Assembly: GCF_001908205.1 (NCBI RefSeq)
Contig: NZ_LGHL01000123.1
Location: forward strand, 1 to 64,000
Source of the DNA: Bradyrhizobium sp. NAS80.1
Lineage (GTDB): Bacteria; Pseudomonadota; Alphaproteobacteria; Rhizobiales; Xanthobacteraceae
Direction of reading: 5' to 3'
DNA length: 64,000 nucleotides
Shown: one piece after another, positions 41,358 through 50,936 of the stretch
Numbering within the stretch: position 1 is the first letter of the stretch
Layout of the letters: the number at the start of each line of letters is the position of its first letter
The notes under the pieces: model-generated
The model's database searches: none
What the model was told of the DNA's origin: nothing
What the model saw: the letters and a program-made list of their open reading frames with translations, nothing else
Made by a program: the position numbers and the translations under genes

Positions 41358-42089
41358 TCATTCAGCCGCTTCCTGGAGCGGCCAGGCATTGCGGCTGATG
41401 GGAAGGCCGCCGTCCGCGCGGGAGCCATCGGCGATCGCGAGGCGGTGCGAGGGCGACGGCGAGCACAGCGAGAAGCGCCAGCCGCGCGGATCGTCGGCGA
41501 TATCGGGCTTGAAGCTGATCTCGATAGCCTCGCGTGACACCTGCATCGCGAATGCGTCGGGGGGCAGGTTGAGCCCAAACCCCCTGGCCTTCAGATAGGC
41601 CTCCTTGAGCGTCCAATAGTCGAAAAAGCGCTCGATCGCCGTTGGCTCCGGCAGGCGGCGCAGCGTCTCGACTTCCTCCGGCGCAAAGAAGCGAAGCGCG
41701 GTGGACAGCGGCGCGACACGCCGTGACACGGTTTCGACGTCGACGCCGACGGCCTCGTGCCTGGACACGACGCAGGCGACGCAGCCGTCGGCATGCGACA
41801 GGCTGAAATGCAGCGCGGTCGACATTGCGGGCGCTGCAATGAACGGCCGCCCATAGCGGCCGGCGGCAAAGGACCAGTCGGAGGGCGCGACGTTGGGTGC
41901 AACCTGCGAAAGCGCCAGGCGCAGCATGGCGTGGGCGAAAATATATTGCCGCCGATGCCGCTCGAACATGAAGCGGTCGGCGCGGACCCGTTCGTCGACC
42001 GAGAGCAGGCGACGGCACGCATCGGCCGTGCCCGGCGCGTCAATGGTCTCGATCAGTCCGACAAACAGTTCAATCCTGTCGTCTGCCAT
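41358..42089 (-). CDS. 4'-phosphopantetheinyl transferase (Sfp type)
   Basis: A 243-residue enzyme that transfers the phosphopantetheine arm of coenzyme A to carrier-protein domains. The family motifs are GRPFIAAP...LHFSLSHADGCVACVVS, the magnesium-binding VGVDVET and FFDYWTLKEAYLKARGFGL. I chose the ATG at 42089 in preference to a TTG one codon earlier. No polyketide or nonribosomal peptide gene is present in this window, so its target is elsewhere. Confidence 0.92.
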   Translation of the reverse strand: MADDRIELFVGLIETIDAPGTADACRRLLSVDERVRADRFMFERHRRQYIFAHAMLRLALSQVAPNVAPSDWSFAAGRYGRPFIAAPAMSTALHFSLSHADGCVACVVSRHEAVGVDVETVSRRVAPLSTALRFFAPEEVETLRRLPEPTAIERFFDYWTLKEAYLKARGFGLNLPPDAFAMQVSREAIEISFKPDIADDPRGWRFSLCSPSPSHRLAIADGSRADGGLPISRNAWPLQEAAE

Positions 42090-42320
42090 CAATAGGGCCT
42101 TTAGCGTCAGGCGGAGGCCAAATCCCCAACCCTGACGGAAGAATCAACTGAGCAAGAATCGACTAGTGGAGCGCTCTTAGCGGTCCACCCGGGCAAATTC
42201 TTGTCGATTCGCGGGCTGGTTTACGTTCGCAAGCTTGTGCGAGGCCCGACCTCGACGCGCGAATGACAAACGTCCGAAAAATGAAGCCGAAGATTCGTGC
42301 GGCGTCCCGGCCGACGAGCC
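42090..42320. other. Intergenic region with an inverted repeat; no gene seen
   Basis: Only short arms GAATCGAC (42156-42163) and GTCGATTC (42203-42210) stand out, about 40 bases apart; they contain GANTC sites. This is the upstream region of the phosphopantetheinyl transferase gene. Confidence 0.35.
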
Positions 42321-42410
42321 CTACTTCTTCTCGACGGTCAGCAACTTTTGCAGGGCCTTACGGTCCTTGTCGCTCAGCGAGTTGCCCTTGGTAAATTTGA
42401 TGAAACCCAC
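42321..42410 (-). CDS. Candidate 29-residue small protein
   Basis: A minus-strand frame starting with GTG, with GGGGGA six bases upstream, encoding GFIKFTKGNSLSDKDRK then ALQKLLTVEKK. The composition is amphipathic and Lys-rich with no GC-driven Arg bias, unlike shadow frames here. The frame is open about 75 bases farther upstream without an ATG. It may be a real small protein or the remnant of a longer gene. Confidence 0.35.
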   Translation of the reverse strand: MGFIKFTKGNSLSDKDRKALQKLLTVEKK

Positions 42411-42551
42411 AACATCCCCCGATTGAAAATAATCGTCAAAAATCAAAACGCGGGAATAATCTTGCGCGGTGGCGGCAAATAATCAAGATGCTACTTGGTC
42501 AATCACAGCTTTGGCGAGTGAACCCCTATCGGCCCGTTCTGAAACAGCTGG

Positions 42552-42846
42552 TCATGCCGCCCTACGGTCGAGCAACCGGCCGAGCGGCGTGTCGGGTTGG
42601 GCGAAGGTCGCCCCCAGCAACGCGATGAGTTCGGCCATCCACTCGCCGACCATAAGACCATCGAGCAGTTCGCTCTTTTAATTGCATGAACGGGTGATTG
42701 ACCGTCGGACGCTCCCTGAGCATCAGCGACAGCCAGGTCTGGTCGATCGGCAGCACCGGCTGGCCCTCGTCGAGAATGCCGCCGATATGGGCAACGGTTT
42801 CGGCTGATCTCTCTCCTGCACCGGCTGCAATGTCCGACAATGCCAT
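42552..42846 (-). pseudogene. Hypothetical protein of 97 residues interrupted by a one-base frameshift
   Basis: The first 55 or so residues (MALSDIAAGAGERSAETVAH ... NHPFMQLK) are well formed, with AAGGGA before the ATG, but the frame then becomes Arg-rich nonsense. Removing one base from the four-T run at 42676-42679 restores a sensible ending (SELLDGLMVGEWMAELIALL ... GRLLDRRAA). I do not recognise the family. It may be a genuine pseudogene or another homopolymer error. Confidence 0.5.
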
Positions 42847-42981
42847 TCCCTTTTGATCTGATTGGGCTATTCTTCCTGGAACTTAGGGAAGGCGTCCAGT
42901 CTGAGGTGAAGTTCGGGTCCCAGAATCTGTGGTTGAGGGGCCCAAAGCCCTTCGACGGAGTGATGGTGGGGCAGAATCACC

Positions 42982-45900
42982 ATGCTGGAGAATGAACCGG
43001 GCACGAGGACGGAAGGCGGGCTGAAGCACTGGCTCGAAGGCATCGGTCTTGGTCACTACACCGATCTCTTTGCGCAGCACCGTCTCGATCTCGATGTCAT
43101 GGGAGATCTGACCGAGTCCGATCTGGTCGAGCTCGGATTGCCTCTGGGCGATCGCAAGCGGCTCCAGCGGGCCATGACCGGGCTGTTCCAGGCCGAGACC
43201 GCTGAGAAGCCCGACGCGGCGGCTCGCCCGCAAGCCCGGACCGAGGTCGGCGCCGAGCGGCGTCAGCTCACCACCATGTTTTGTGACATGGTGGATTCCA
43301 CCTCGCTCTCGGTGCAGTTCGACCCGGAGGACGTGCGCGACATGATCGCGAGCTTCCGCGAAACCTGCGTCCGCGTTGTGAAGCATTACGAAGGTTTTGC
43401 CGCCCGCTTCGTCGGGGATGGCATTCTGGTCTATTTCGGCTATCCGACCGCGCATGAGGACGATGCCGAGCGCGCGGTGCGCGCCGGGCTCGAGATCGTG
43501 CGGGTGCTGTCGACCGCCCGCGCGATCGAGCCGTGCGGTGCGCTCAGCCATGCGCCCGCCGTCCGCATCGGGATCGCGACCGGCCTCGTCGTGGTCGGCG
43601 ACCTCGTGGGGCAAGGCACCGAAGAGCGCGACTCCGCGGTCGGAGAAACGGTCAATCTTGCTGCGCGCCTGCAGAGCCTCGCGCCGCCCAACGGCGTCGT
43701 GATCTCCGCCTCGACCCAGTCGCTGCTGAAGGGAAAGTTCGACTACCGCAATCTCGGCGCCCACGCGTTGAAGGGCATCTCGGAGAAGACCCAGGCCTGG
43801 CACGTGGTGCGCGCCTCGCGGGTGGAGACCCGCTTCGCAGCCGCCATGGGCTCGCGGCTGACCCCGCTCGTCGATCGCGAGAAGGAGATCGCGCTGCTGA
43901 TGGGGCGCTGGCAACAGATCAAGGACGGCGACGGCCAGGTCGTGGTCAAGTTCGGCGAGCCCGGCATCGGCAAGTCGCGCATCATCCAGGAAATCTTCGA
44001 GCGGATCGCGGGCGACCGGCACGGACAGGTCTCGTTCCAGTGCTCGCCCTATCACACCTCCACGGCATTCTATCCGTTCGCCGAGCAGCTCAAATTCTCA
44101 CTCGGCCTCGATCGCGAGGACCCATCCGCGACATCGCTCGCGAGCCTGGAGAACGCGATCGCCGCCGCCCACGGCGACATCGAACAGGTCACGCCGCTAT
44201 TTGCCGCGCTGTTGTCGATATCGACCGGAGACCGTTATCCGCCGCTCGAGCTGTCGCCGCAGCAGCAGAAGGAGGCGACGGTCTCTGCGCTGGTCAATCA
44301 TTTTCTCGGCCTCGCGCGCGAGATGCCGCTGGTGATCGCATTCGAGGATTTGCACTGGATCGACCCGACCTCCCGTGAGGTCATCGACCTGCTGGTCGAC
44401 CGGGTGCAGAATCGGCCGATCCTGCTCATCATCACCGCGCGCTCCGAATTCCAGCCGAGCTGGAATGCGCATTCGCACATCACCACCGTGGTGTTGAACC
44501 GCCTGAGCCGTCATTTGCGCACGACGCTCGTCGAGCGCGTCGCCGGGAGAGAGCTGCCCAAGGAGGTCGTCGAGGAGATCATCGTCAAGACCGACGGCGT
44601 ACCGCTGTTCCTGGAAGAGCTCACCAAGACCGTTCTCGAATCCAACCTGCTGACCGAGCGCCACGGGCGCTACGTGCTGTCGGGCCCATGGCGGCAGCTC
44701 GCGATCCCGGCGACCCTGACGGACTCGCTGATGGCGCGGCTGGACCGGATGGGGCCGTTCAAGCGGATCGCGCAGATCGGCGCCACCATCGGCCGCGAGT
44801 TCTCCTACGAGACGCTGCACGCGGTCGCCAACACGCCGGCAGAGCAGATCGAGGCCGCGCTCAATCATCTGGAGGAAGCGGGGCTGATCATGCGCCGCGG
44901 TCATCCGCCGGATGCGCTCTACTCCTTCAAGCACGTGATGATTCAGAATGCCGCGCATGCGAGCTTGTTGCACAGCGAGCGGCGCAAGCTGCATGCGCGC
45001 ATCGCACAGGTGCTCGCCGAGATGTATCCGGAGAAGACCGACCGCGAGCCGGAGCTGCTCGCCCATCATCTGACCGAATCCGGCCAGAGCGAGGGCGCCG
45101 CAAGTTTCTGGCTCAAGGCCGGCAAGCAGGCGGCCAGGAGCGGCGCCAATCTCGAGGCGATCGGCCATCTGCGTCGGGGCCTCGGCGTCGTCCAGGCCCA
45201 TGCGCGCATGCAAGGTGCCGACGAGAGGGAGCTCGAGTTGCGCATCGCGCTCGGCAATGCGCTGATCGCCGCCAAGGGCTACGCGGTACAGGAGGTCGAG
45301 GAGAACTACATCCGCGCGCTCGAGCTCGGTCAGCAGCTCAATGACGACGAGAAGGTCTTCGCCGCCACCCGCGGGCTGTGGGTGTGTCATTTCATTCGCG
45401 CCGATCTCACCCGCGCGCACGATCTCAGCGTCGAGCTGTTGAAGTTCGCCAAGCGCGAACGGCTGAACGAGCAGACCCAGCCGGCGCAGCAGACCGGCTA
45501 TCTGATCGAGGCGCACCGCTCGATCGCGATGACCATGCTTTATCGCGGCCGCTTTGCCGCCGCGCAGCATCATCTGCATCGCTGCATCAACCTCTACAGC
45601 CCCGACCTGCACTCCGATTTGATGGAGCGCCACGGTATCGATCCCGGCGTCGTCTCGCTGTCCTATCTCGGCTACCTCCTGTGGTTCCTTGGTCGGCCCG
45701 ACGCGGCGCGCCAGCATAGCGAGCAGGCGATCGCGAATGCCGAGAAGATCCGCCACCCCTTCACGCTGGCCTTCGCGCTCATGTTCGGCGCCTATCTCTG
45801 CCAGCATCTGCGTGACGTCGAGGGCACGCGCGATCACGCCAACCGCGCCATGATCATCGCCACCGAGCACAATTTCCTGCACTGGAAGCAGCAGGCAGCG

Positions 45901-46473
45901 ATCCTGCGCGGCTGGGCGCTGGCCCAGCTCGGTGAGGCCGATGAAGGTCTGAGCCAGATGCGCTTTGGCCTCGACGAATACGAGGCGATGGATTCCTGGC
46001 TTGCCGGCTGCTGGTTCCGCTGCCTGCTCGCGGAAGCCTATGCCAAGGTCGGGATGCGCGATGCGGCCTTGCGCGCGCTGGACGGCGCGCTCGCGATCGC
46101 CAGACGAACCGGCGATCACTCCTACCTCGCCGAGGTCTATCGCCTGCAAGGCGAGATCACGCTAGCGGACGGCGACCCGGGGTCGGTGCATGAGGCCGAG
46201 GACCTGTTCGGCCAGTCACTGGAGGTCGCGCGCAAACAGGGCGCGTTGTCCTGGGAGCTGCGCACCGCCGTGAGCCTCGCGCGCCTGTTGCATGAGGCTG
46301 GCAAGCGCGAGCATGCCAGCCTCCTGCTCGTGCCGATCGTCGGCAAGTTCGACGAGGGTTTCCTCACGCCGGACCTGAAGCAGGCGTTGCAGCTGGTCAA
46401 TGAGCTGGGAGGGGACGCGCCCGTCCGTGTACAGGCCGATGCGATGAAAGAAATCGCGCCAACAAGAATCTAA
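42982..46473 (+). CDS. Class III adenylate/guanylate cyclase with SAM domain, ATPase module and TPR-like region
   Basis: A 1163-residue multidomain signalling protein. A SAM domain is at about 14-72 (LKHWLEGIGLGHYTDLF), the cyclase catalytic domain at about 93-270 with metal-binding Asp102 (FCDMVDST) and Asp146 (FVGDGILVYFG), and an AAA/STAND-type ATPase with Walker A GEPGIGKS at 325-332 and IAFEDLHWIDPTS as Walker B region. The C-terminal ~450 residues are helical TPR-like repeats. It likely makes cAMP in response to an unknown signal sensed by the repeat region. Such proteins are numerous in Bradyrhizobium. An inverted-repeat hairpin follows the stop. Confidence 0.92.
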   Translation: MLENEPGTRTEGGLKHWLEGIGLGHYTDLFAQHRLDLDVMGDLTESDLVELGLPLGDRKRLQRAMTGLFQAETAEKPDAAARPQARTEVGAERRQLTTMFCDMVDSTSLSVQFDPEDVRDMIASFRETCVRVVKHYEGFAARFVGDGILVYFGYPTAHEDDAERAVRAGLEIVRVLSTARAIEPCGALSHAPAVRIGIATGLVVVGDLVGQGTEERDSAVGETVNLAARLQSLAPPNGVVISASTQSLLKGKFDYRNLGAHALKGISEKTQAWHVVRASRVETRFAAAMGSRLTPLVDREKEIALLMGRWQQIKDGDGQVVVKFGEPGIGKSRIIQEIFERIAGDRHGQVSFQCSPYHTSTAFYPFAEQLKFSLGLDREDPSATSLASLENAIAAAHGDIEQVTPLFAALLSISTGDRYPPLELSPQQQKEATVSALVNHFLGLAREMPLVIAFEDLHWIDPTSREVIDLLVDRVQNRPILLIITARSEFQPSWNAHSHITTVVLNRLSRHLRTTLVERVAGRELPKEVVEEIIVKTDGVPLFLEELTKTVLESNLLTERHGRYVLSGPWRQLAIPATLTDSLMARLDRMGPFKRIAQIGATIGREFSYETLHAVANTPAEQIEAALNHLEEAGLIMRRGHPPDALYSFKHVMIQNAAHASLLHSERRKLHARIAQVLAEMYPEKTDREPELLAHHLTESGQSEGAASFWLKAGKQAARSGANLEAIGHLRRGLGVVQAHARMQGADERELELRIALGNALIAAKGYAVQEVEENYIRALELGQQLNDDEKVFAATRGLWVCHFIRADLTRAHDLSVELLKFAKRERLNEQTQPAQQTGYLIEAHRSIAMTMLYRGRFAAAQHHLHRCINLYSPDLHSDLMERHGIDPGVVSLSYLGYLLWFLGRPDAARQHSEQAIANAEKIRHPFTLAFALMFGAYLCQHLRDVEGTRDHANRAMIIATEHNFLHWKQQAAILRGWALAQLGEADEGLSQMRFGLDEYEAMDSWLAGCWFRCLLAEAYAKVGMRDAALRALDGALAIARRTGDHSYLAEVYRLQGEITLADGDPGSVHEAEDLFGQSLEVARKQGALSWELRTAVSLARLLHEAGKREHASLLLVPIVGKFDEGFLTPDLKQALQLVNELGGDAPVRVQADAMKEIAPTRI

Positions 46474-46476
46474 ACC

Positions 46477-46499
46477 CCGTTCCGATTCAATCGGAACGG
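46477..46499 (+). terminator. Hairpin after the cyclase gene
   Basis: CCGTTCCGA and TCGGAACGG form a perfect nine-bp stem around TTCAA, four bases after the cyclase stop. No T run follows; the convergent xylanase gene ends 25 bases further, so it may serve both. Confidence 0.55.
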
Positions 46500-46523
46500 A
46501 AATGGCTCTCGTGCTTCTTCCCG

Positions 46524-47591
46524 TCAAACGTCCTTCGTGAACTTCGTAATGACGTCCATGAAGGGCTTTGGCTTGAACTCGGCATCGAGCGGCAAGGGGC
46601 GGTTTGGCTGCTTGTCCTTGCGGGCGAAGGTGCTGTTTATCCAGCTATGGCGATCCGAGATGCCCCAGGTCAGGATCGAGCGTACCGGTCCGCTGGTCGA
46701 GATCGCGGTCAAGAGATCATCGACGCGCTTGGCGACGATGGCGTCGCGCTGGGCCGGATCGCCTCTCAGCTTCTGATCGTCGACGTCGAGCTCGGTGATG
46801 AGCACCTCCAGACCCCAGGAGCGGAGCTCAGTGACGAATTCGGCCAGCCCGTGCGTGTCGATCTCGAGCTCGACATGCAGATGCGACTGGAGGCCCACGG
46901 CGTGGAGCGGGACGCCCTGGTCGAGCAGGTCCATGATGAGGTTGCGGAAGGCGGCGCGCTTGGCGATGAACGAGTCCTTGGCCTGTTCGATGTCGTATTC
47001 GTTGATCGCGAGCTTCACGAATGGATCCGCCGCAGCCGCCGTTCGGAAGGCGAGGGGGATCCAGTGGTTGCCCAGATTCTGCGACCAGAACGAATCCCGC
47101 CTGTCGGTGAGGCTCTTCGGATTGTCCGGGATCGGCTCGTTGACGACGTCCCACGACGTCAGCTTGTCTTTGTAATAGGAGACGACGGTCGCGATGTGAT
47201 CGACGAACGCGCGCTCGACGCCTTTCGCATCCTTGATCTGCCTGGTCCAGTCCGGAATGTCATGATACCAGGCGAGCGCATGCCCGCGCATCGCCAGCTC
47301 GTTCTGTCGGGCAAAATCCAGGATCGCGTCGGCGCGTTCGAAGGCGAAGGTGTGCGCGTCTGGCCGCAGCATGGGCCATTTCAGCTCGACCTCCGGCACC
47401 ACCTGAGTGCAATAGGTGCTGATGGCTTCGCCGAACCTTGGATCGGCTTGCAGGTTCCAGAGGTTGGTCGCAGCACCGTAGCCGGGACGGCGCTGAGAAA
47501 ATCGTGACGCTGGCGTTGCGGACTCAGGTACAGCTGCCGCGAGCGTCGCGGCGCTGCCAAGGAGAAATTCGCGTCTGTCGAGCCTGATCAC
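46524..47591 (-). CDS. GH10 endo-1,4-beta-xylanase, Tat-exported
   Basis: A 355-residue glycoside hydrolase family 10 enzyme cleaving xylan backbones outside the cytoplasm. The twin-arginine signal RREFLLGSA is at residues 6-14. The catalytic acid/base lies in SWDVVNEPIPDN and the nucleophile in VLITELDVDD; HALAWYHDIPDWT is the usual substrate-binding block. There is no carbohydrate-binding module. The neighbouring flippase gene is divergent. Confidence 0.94.
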   Translation of the reverse strand: MIRLDRREFLLGSAATLAAAVPESATPASRFSQRRPGYGAATNLWNLQADPRFGEAISTYCTQVVPEVELKWPMLRPDAHTFAFERADAILDFARQNELAMRGHALAWYHDIPDWTRQIKDAKGVERAFVDHIATVVSYYKDKLTSWDVVNEPIPDNPKSLTDRRDSFWSQNLGNHWIPLAFRTAAAADPFVKLAINEYDIEQAKDSFIAKRAAFRNLIMDLLDQGVPLHAVGLQSHLHVELEIDTHGLAEFVTELRSWGLEVLITELDVDDQKLRGDPAQRDAIVAKRVDDLLTAISTSGPVRSILTWGISDRHSWINSTFARKDKQPNRPLPLDAEFKPKPFMDVITKFTKDV

Positions 47592-47664
47592 GTGGCGGCA
47601 TTCCTTCCGGAACCAACGCGTGATCGTACCAAGCGGCGCCGTGCCACGCCGTGCTTTCCGACGG

Positions 47665-47678
47665 TTGGGTTAACCCAA
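47665..47678. promoter_or_regulatory. Perfect 14-base palindrome TTGGGTTAACCCAA, candidate operator
   Basis: A fully self-complementary 14-mer lies 74 bases upstream of the xylanase start in the 296-base divergent region before the flippase gene. Otherwise no gene or other clear signal is visible in that gap. Confidence 0.4.
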
Positions 47679-47887
47679 GCCCGATAGCTTCGTCAGTGTA
47701 GGGCAAATTTAACGCTAACGCGTGAAACCGGCTTCTCCGCGCCATTCGACGTCCGATCTGCAGACTTATGTGACTATCTTCGAGGATGCTGCGCCGCAGT
47801 CCGATGGCCACGCCATGACCAACTGATTAATGGCCGACTGATGAACGGCCGCCCAAACCGCAAGACCGCCACTGGTCCCGTGCTCGC

Positions 47888-49324
47888 ATGCTGAACCGCC
47901 ATTTCTCGATTTACCTCATGGCCTACATCCTGCCTGCGGCGGTGGGCTTCTTCGCGGTCACCGCCTACACAAGGCTGCTGACGCCGGCGGAGTACGGCGT
48001 CTATGTCGTCGGCCTCAGCCTTGCCGGCATCCTGGGCGCGGTCTTCTTCGCCTGGATCAAGCTGTCGGTGTCGCGCTATCAGGCGATGTCGGCGGAGGTG
48101 GACTTTCGTGGCACGGCGATAGTCGCTTTCGCGCTCACGGTCGCCGTCCTCTGTGCCACGGCTCCACTCGTTGTCCTGTTTCGCAACGATGTCAGCGTCG
48201 AGCTGCTGCTTGCCAGCATGTTCGTCGCGATCATGGCCAATGCGGTCGATGTCGGCCAGGAGTTCGAACGCGCCAAGCTGCGGCCCTACCGCTTCGCGGC
48301 CATCGCGATCGTGCGCAGTGTGTCGAGCGTTGGCTTCGGGCTGCTCGGCATATGGCTCGGCTGGGGCGGCATGGGTCTGCTCGCGGCATTCGGCATGGGC
48401 TCGCTGACCGGCATCATTCTCAATCTGGTCGGTGACCGCACCAGGATCGCGCGCTTTCAGCGCAGCCAGTTTGTGCAGCTGGCGCGCTATGGCCTCCCGC
48501 TGACGCTGGCTGGACTTTCCGTCGCGCTCTACTCGACTTGCGATCGGCTCATCGTCGCGTGGATGCTCGGCAAGGACGCGGCCGGCATCTTCGGCGTCGT
48601 CGCCGATCTGCCGCGCCAGTTCATGGTCATGATCGCCGCAAGTGTTGCCTCGGCCACCGTGCCTCTGGTATTCCGGACGCTGCCGGAGAAGAACACGGCA
48701 TTGACGCGGGAGCGCCTAACCGAAAGCCTCGAACTGTTGCTCGTCACCGTGACGCCCGTCGCGGTCTGGCTTGCGCTTGCGGCGGACCAGGTCGCGGGCA
48801 CGCTGGTCGGCGTGGACTTCCGCGCCGGCGTGTCGGCGCTGCTGCCGACCCTGGTGGTCGCCCGCTTTTTCGGCATCGCCAACCAGTTCTATGTACAACT
48901 CAGCTTTCAGCTCGCCGAGCGGCCCTTCATGTTGGCCGCGCAGTCGTTCCTCACGCTCGTCCTGAGCGTGGCGCTGATGTTCGCGCTGGTCGCAAGCCAT
49001 GGCCTTTACGGTGCGGCGCTGGCGACGGTCGCGACCGAGGCGATCGGCTTCGTCGTCGCGGTCGTCCTGATGCACCGCGCCCATCCCGTGCCGTTCGACT
49101 TCAACCGCCTCGCCGGCGTTGCCGTCTCCGCCGCGGCGATGGCGGCTGCGATCCTCGCTGCGCGGTCGCAAGTCAACGGCACCGGCCTCGTCGCGCTCAT
49201 CATCGTCAGCCTCGCAGGCGGCGCTGCCTACGCCGCCGCGGCGTGGCTCCTCAACGTCGCGAATGTCCGGACCTTGTCGCTGCGCGCCCTGAGGACGTTC
49301 AACCGGAAGGCGCTGGGCGTATAA
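47888..49324 (+). CDS. Polysaccharide biosynthesis flippase (Wzx/MOP family)
   Basis: A 478-residue integral membrane protein with about 12-14 hydrophobic segments, starting MLNRHFSIYLMAYILPAAVG with the TRLLTPAEYGVYVV block that is common to Wzx-type exporters. It would flip lipid-linked sugar repeat units across the inner membrane for surface polysaccharide assembly. No glycosyltransferase or polymerase gene is adjacent. Confidence 0.88.
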   Translation: MLNRHFSIYLMAYILPAAVGFFAVTAYTRLLTPAEYGVYVVGLSLAGILGAVFFAWIKLSVSRYQAMSAEVDFRGTAIVAFALTVAVLCATAPLVVLFRNDVSVELLLASMFVAIMANAVDVGQEFERAKLRPYRFAAIAIVRSVSSVGFGLLGIWLGWGGMGLLAAFGMGSLTGIILNLVGDRTRIARFQRSQFVQLARYGLPLTLAGLSVALYSTCDRLIVAWMLGKDAAGIFGVVADLPRQFMVMIAASVASATVPLVFRTLPEKNTALTRERLTESLELLLVTVTPVAVWLALAADQVAGTLVGVDFRAGVSALLPTLVVARFFGIANQFYVQLSFQLAERPFMLAAQSFLTLVLSVALMFALVASHGLYGAALATVATEAIGFVVAVVLMHRAHPVPFDFNRLAGVAVSAAAMAAAILAARSQVNGTGLVALIIVSLAGGAAYAAAAWLLNVANVRTLSLRALRTFNRKALGV

Positions 49325-49584
49325 GGCCGGCTGACGAAGCACCGCCGCGCCGTCCCTACCATCGTAGTCCAGAGGCGGTTCCCGCTAGCGTTCCATTTCA
49401 CGAGGCGGAAAACTTTGCGGCACAGACAGGCGACCGCCTTCACATTTCATAGCGGCAGCCCGAGCCATGTCCTGTTGAGCTTGAAAATCAAAGTTCGTTC
49501 TGCTCATTGGGGCCCGAAATTGCGCCGCAACATGCGCAAAAAAGCCCATCGACTAAAGTCGATAGTCAGCGAGGAAACGAAATA

Positions 49585-50817
49585 ATGCGCAAGCTTACTT
49601 TGGCCATTGCCGTGATCGCCCCGATGCTCGGTCATGCGGCGTCGGCCGAGGATACAGTCAAGATCGGCTACATAGATCCGCTCTCCGGCGGCGGCGCCAG
49701 CGTCGGCGAGGGTGGTCTGAAGACGTTCCAGTATCTGGCCGACGAGCTCAACGCCAAGGGCGGCATCCTCGGTCACAAGGTCGAGATCGTTCCCCTCGAC
49801 AACAAGACCAATCCGCAAGAGAGCCTGGTGCAGGCCCAGAAGGCAATCGACGCCGGGGTCCACTACATCACGCAGGGCAACGGCTCGTCCGTCGGCGCGG
49901 CGCTCTCGGACTTCGTCACCAAGAACAACACGCGCAATCCCGGCAAGGAAGTTCTGTACTTCAACTACGCTGCCGTCGATCCGAGCATGACCAACGAGAA
50001 GTGCAGCTATTGGCATTTCCGCTGGGACGCCAGCTCCGACATCAAGATGGAAGCGCTCACCAGCTACATGAAGGACACCCCGTCGATCAAAAAGGTGTAC
50101 CTGATCAACCAGGACTATTCGTTCGGCCAGTCGGTGCGCACCGATGCGCGCAAGATGCTGGGCGCGAAGCGTCCTGACATCCAGATCGTCGGCGACGAAC
50201 TGCATCCGCTGCTGAAGGTCACTGACTTCTCGCCCTACATCGCCAAGATCAAGGCCTCCGGCGCGGACAGCGTCGTTACCGGCAATTGGGGCCAGGACAT
50301 CGCGCTGCTGCTCAAGGCCGCTGCCGATGCCGGTCTGAAGGTCAACTGGTACACTTATTATGCCGGCGGCGCCGGCGGCCCGACCGCGATCAAGCAGACT
50401 GGTCTCGACCACCAGGTCTTCCAGATCACCGAAGGCTTCGCCAATTCGGGCAACCAGGCCGCGATGGACTTCGAGAAGGGCTTCCGCGCCAAGGTCAACA
50501 TGTCGCTCTGGTATCCGCGCGCGGTCAACGAGATGCGCATGTTCAAGGCGGCGGCCGAGAAGGCCAACTCGATCGATCCGGTGAAGGTCGCGGCGGCGCT
50601 CGAGGACCTGAAGTTCGAGGTCCTCGACGGCGGCCAGGGCTTCATGCGCAAGGACGACCACCAGTTCTTCCAGCCGATCTATATTTCCTCCTTCGGCAAG
50701 CTCGCCGCGAACGAGCCGTTCGACGAGGAGAACACCGGTTGGGGCTGGCATCTGGTCTCCAAGGTCGACACGCCGCAGGCCATGGTCTCCACGACCTGCA
50801 AGATGGTGCGGCCGTAA
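49585..50817 (+). CDS. Branched-chain amino acid-type ABC transporter, periplasmic binding protein
   Basis: A 410-residue LivK-type binding protein. The signal peptide (MRKLTLAIAVIAPMLGHAASA) begins at 49585 with GAGGAAA upstream; longer in-frame starts lack a signal. TVKIGYIDPLSGGGASVGEGGLK and ADELNAKGGILG are the classic N-terminal blocks. It feeds LivH/M/G/F encoded downstream. The ligand (branched-chain amino acid, amide, urea or aromatic acid) is not readable. Confidence 0.93.
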   Translation: MRKLTLAIAVIAPMLGHAASAEDTVKIGYIDPLSGGGASVGEGGLKTFQYLADELNAKGGILGHKVEIVPLDNKTNPQESLVQAQKAIDAGVHYITQGNGSSVGAALSDFVTKNNTRNPGKEVLYFNYAAVDPSMTNEKCSYWHFRWDASSDIKMEALTSYMKDTPSIKKVYLINQDYSFGQSVRTDARKMLGAKRPDIQIVGDELHPLLKVTDFSPYIAKIKASGADSVVTGNWGQDIALLLKAAADAGLKVNWYTYYAGGAGGPTAIKQTGLDHQVFQITEGFANSGNQAAMDFEKGFRAKVNMSLWYPRAVNEMRMFKAAAEKANSIDPVKVAAALEDLKFEVLDGGQGFMRKDDHQFFQPIYISSFGKLAANEPFDEENTGWGWHLVSKVDTPQAMVSTTCKMVRP

Positions 50818-50936
50818 TCACGAAGCACGTCGCCTTCCCGCGGCCGCCATCGGTTGCGGGAAGGCGGCGGCCGGAATGCGTTTGATTGGGCGATGTTCGC
50901 CGGGGCCATCAGGCTCCGGATAGAGATGAGTGCGCT

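Noticed and set aside
42235..42426. 63-codon plus-strand frame
   Set aside because: Opposite a better minus-strand candidate and lacks a ribosome site or coding-like composition.
44197..46149. 650-codon frame antisense to the cyclase gene
   Set aside because: Shadow of a gene with clear domains; no recognisable motif of its own.
47524..47811. 95-codon minus-strand frame upstream of the xylanase
   Set aside because: Overlaps the xylanase N-terminus in another frame and has no ribosome site or family resemblance.
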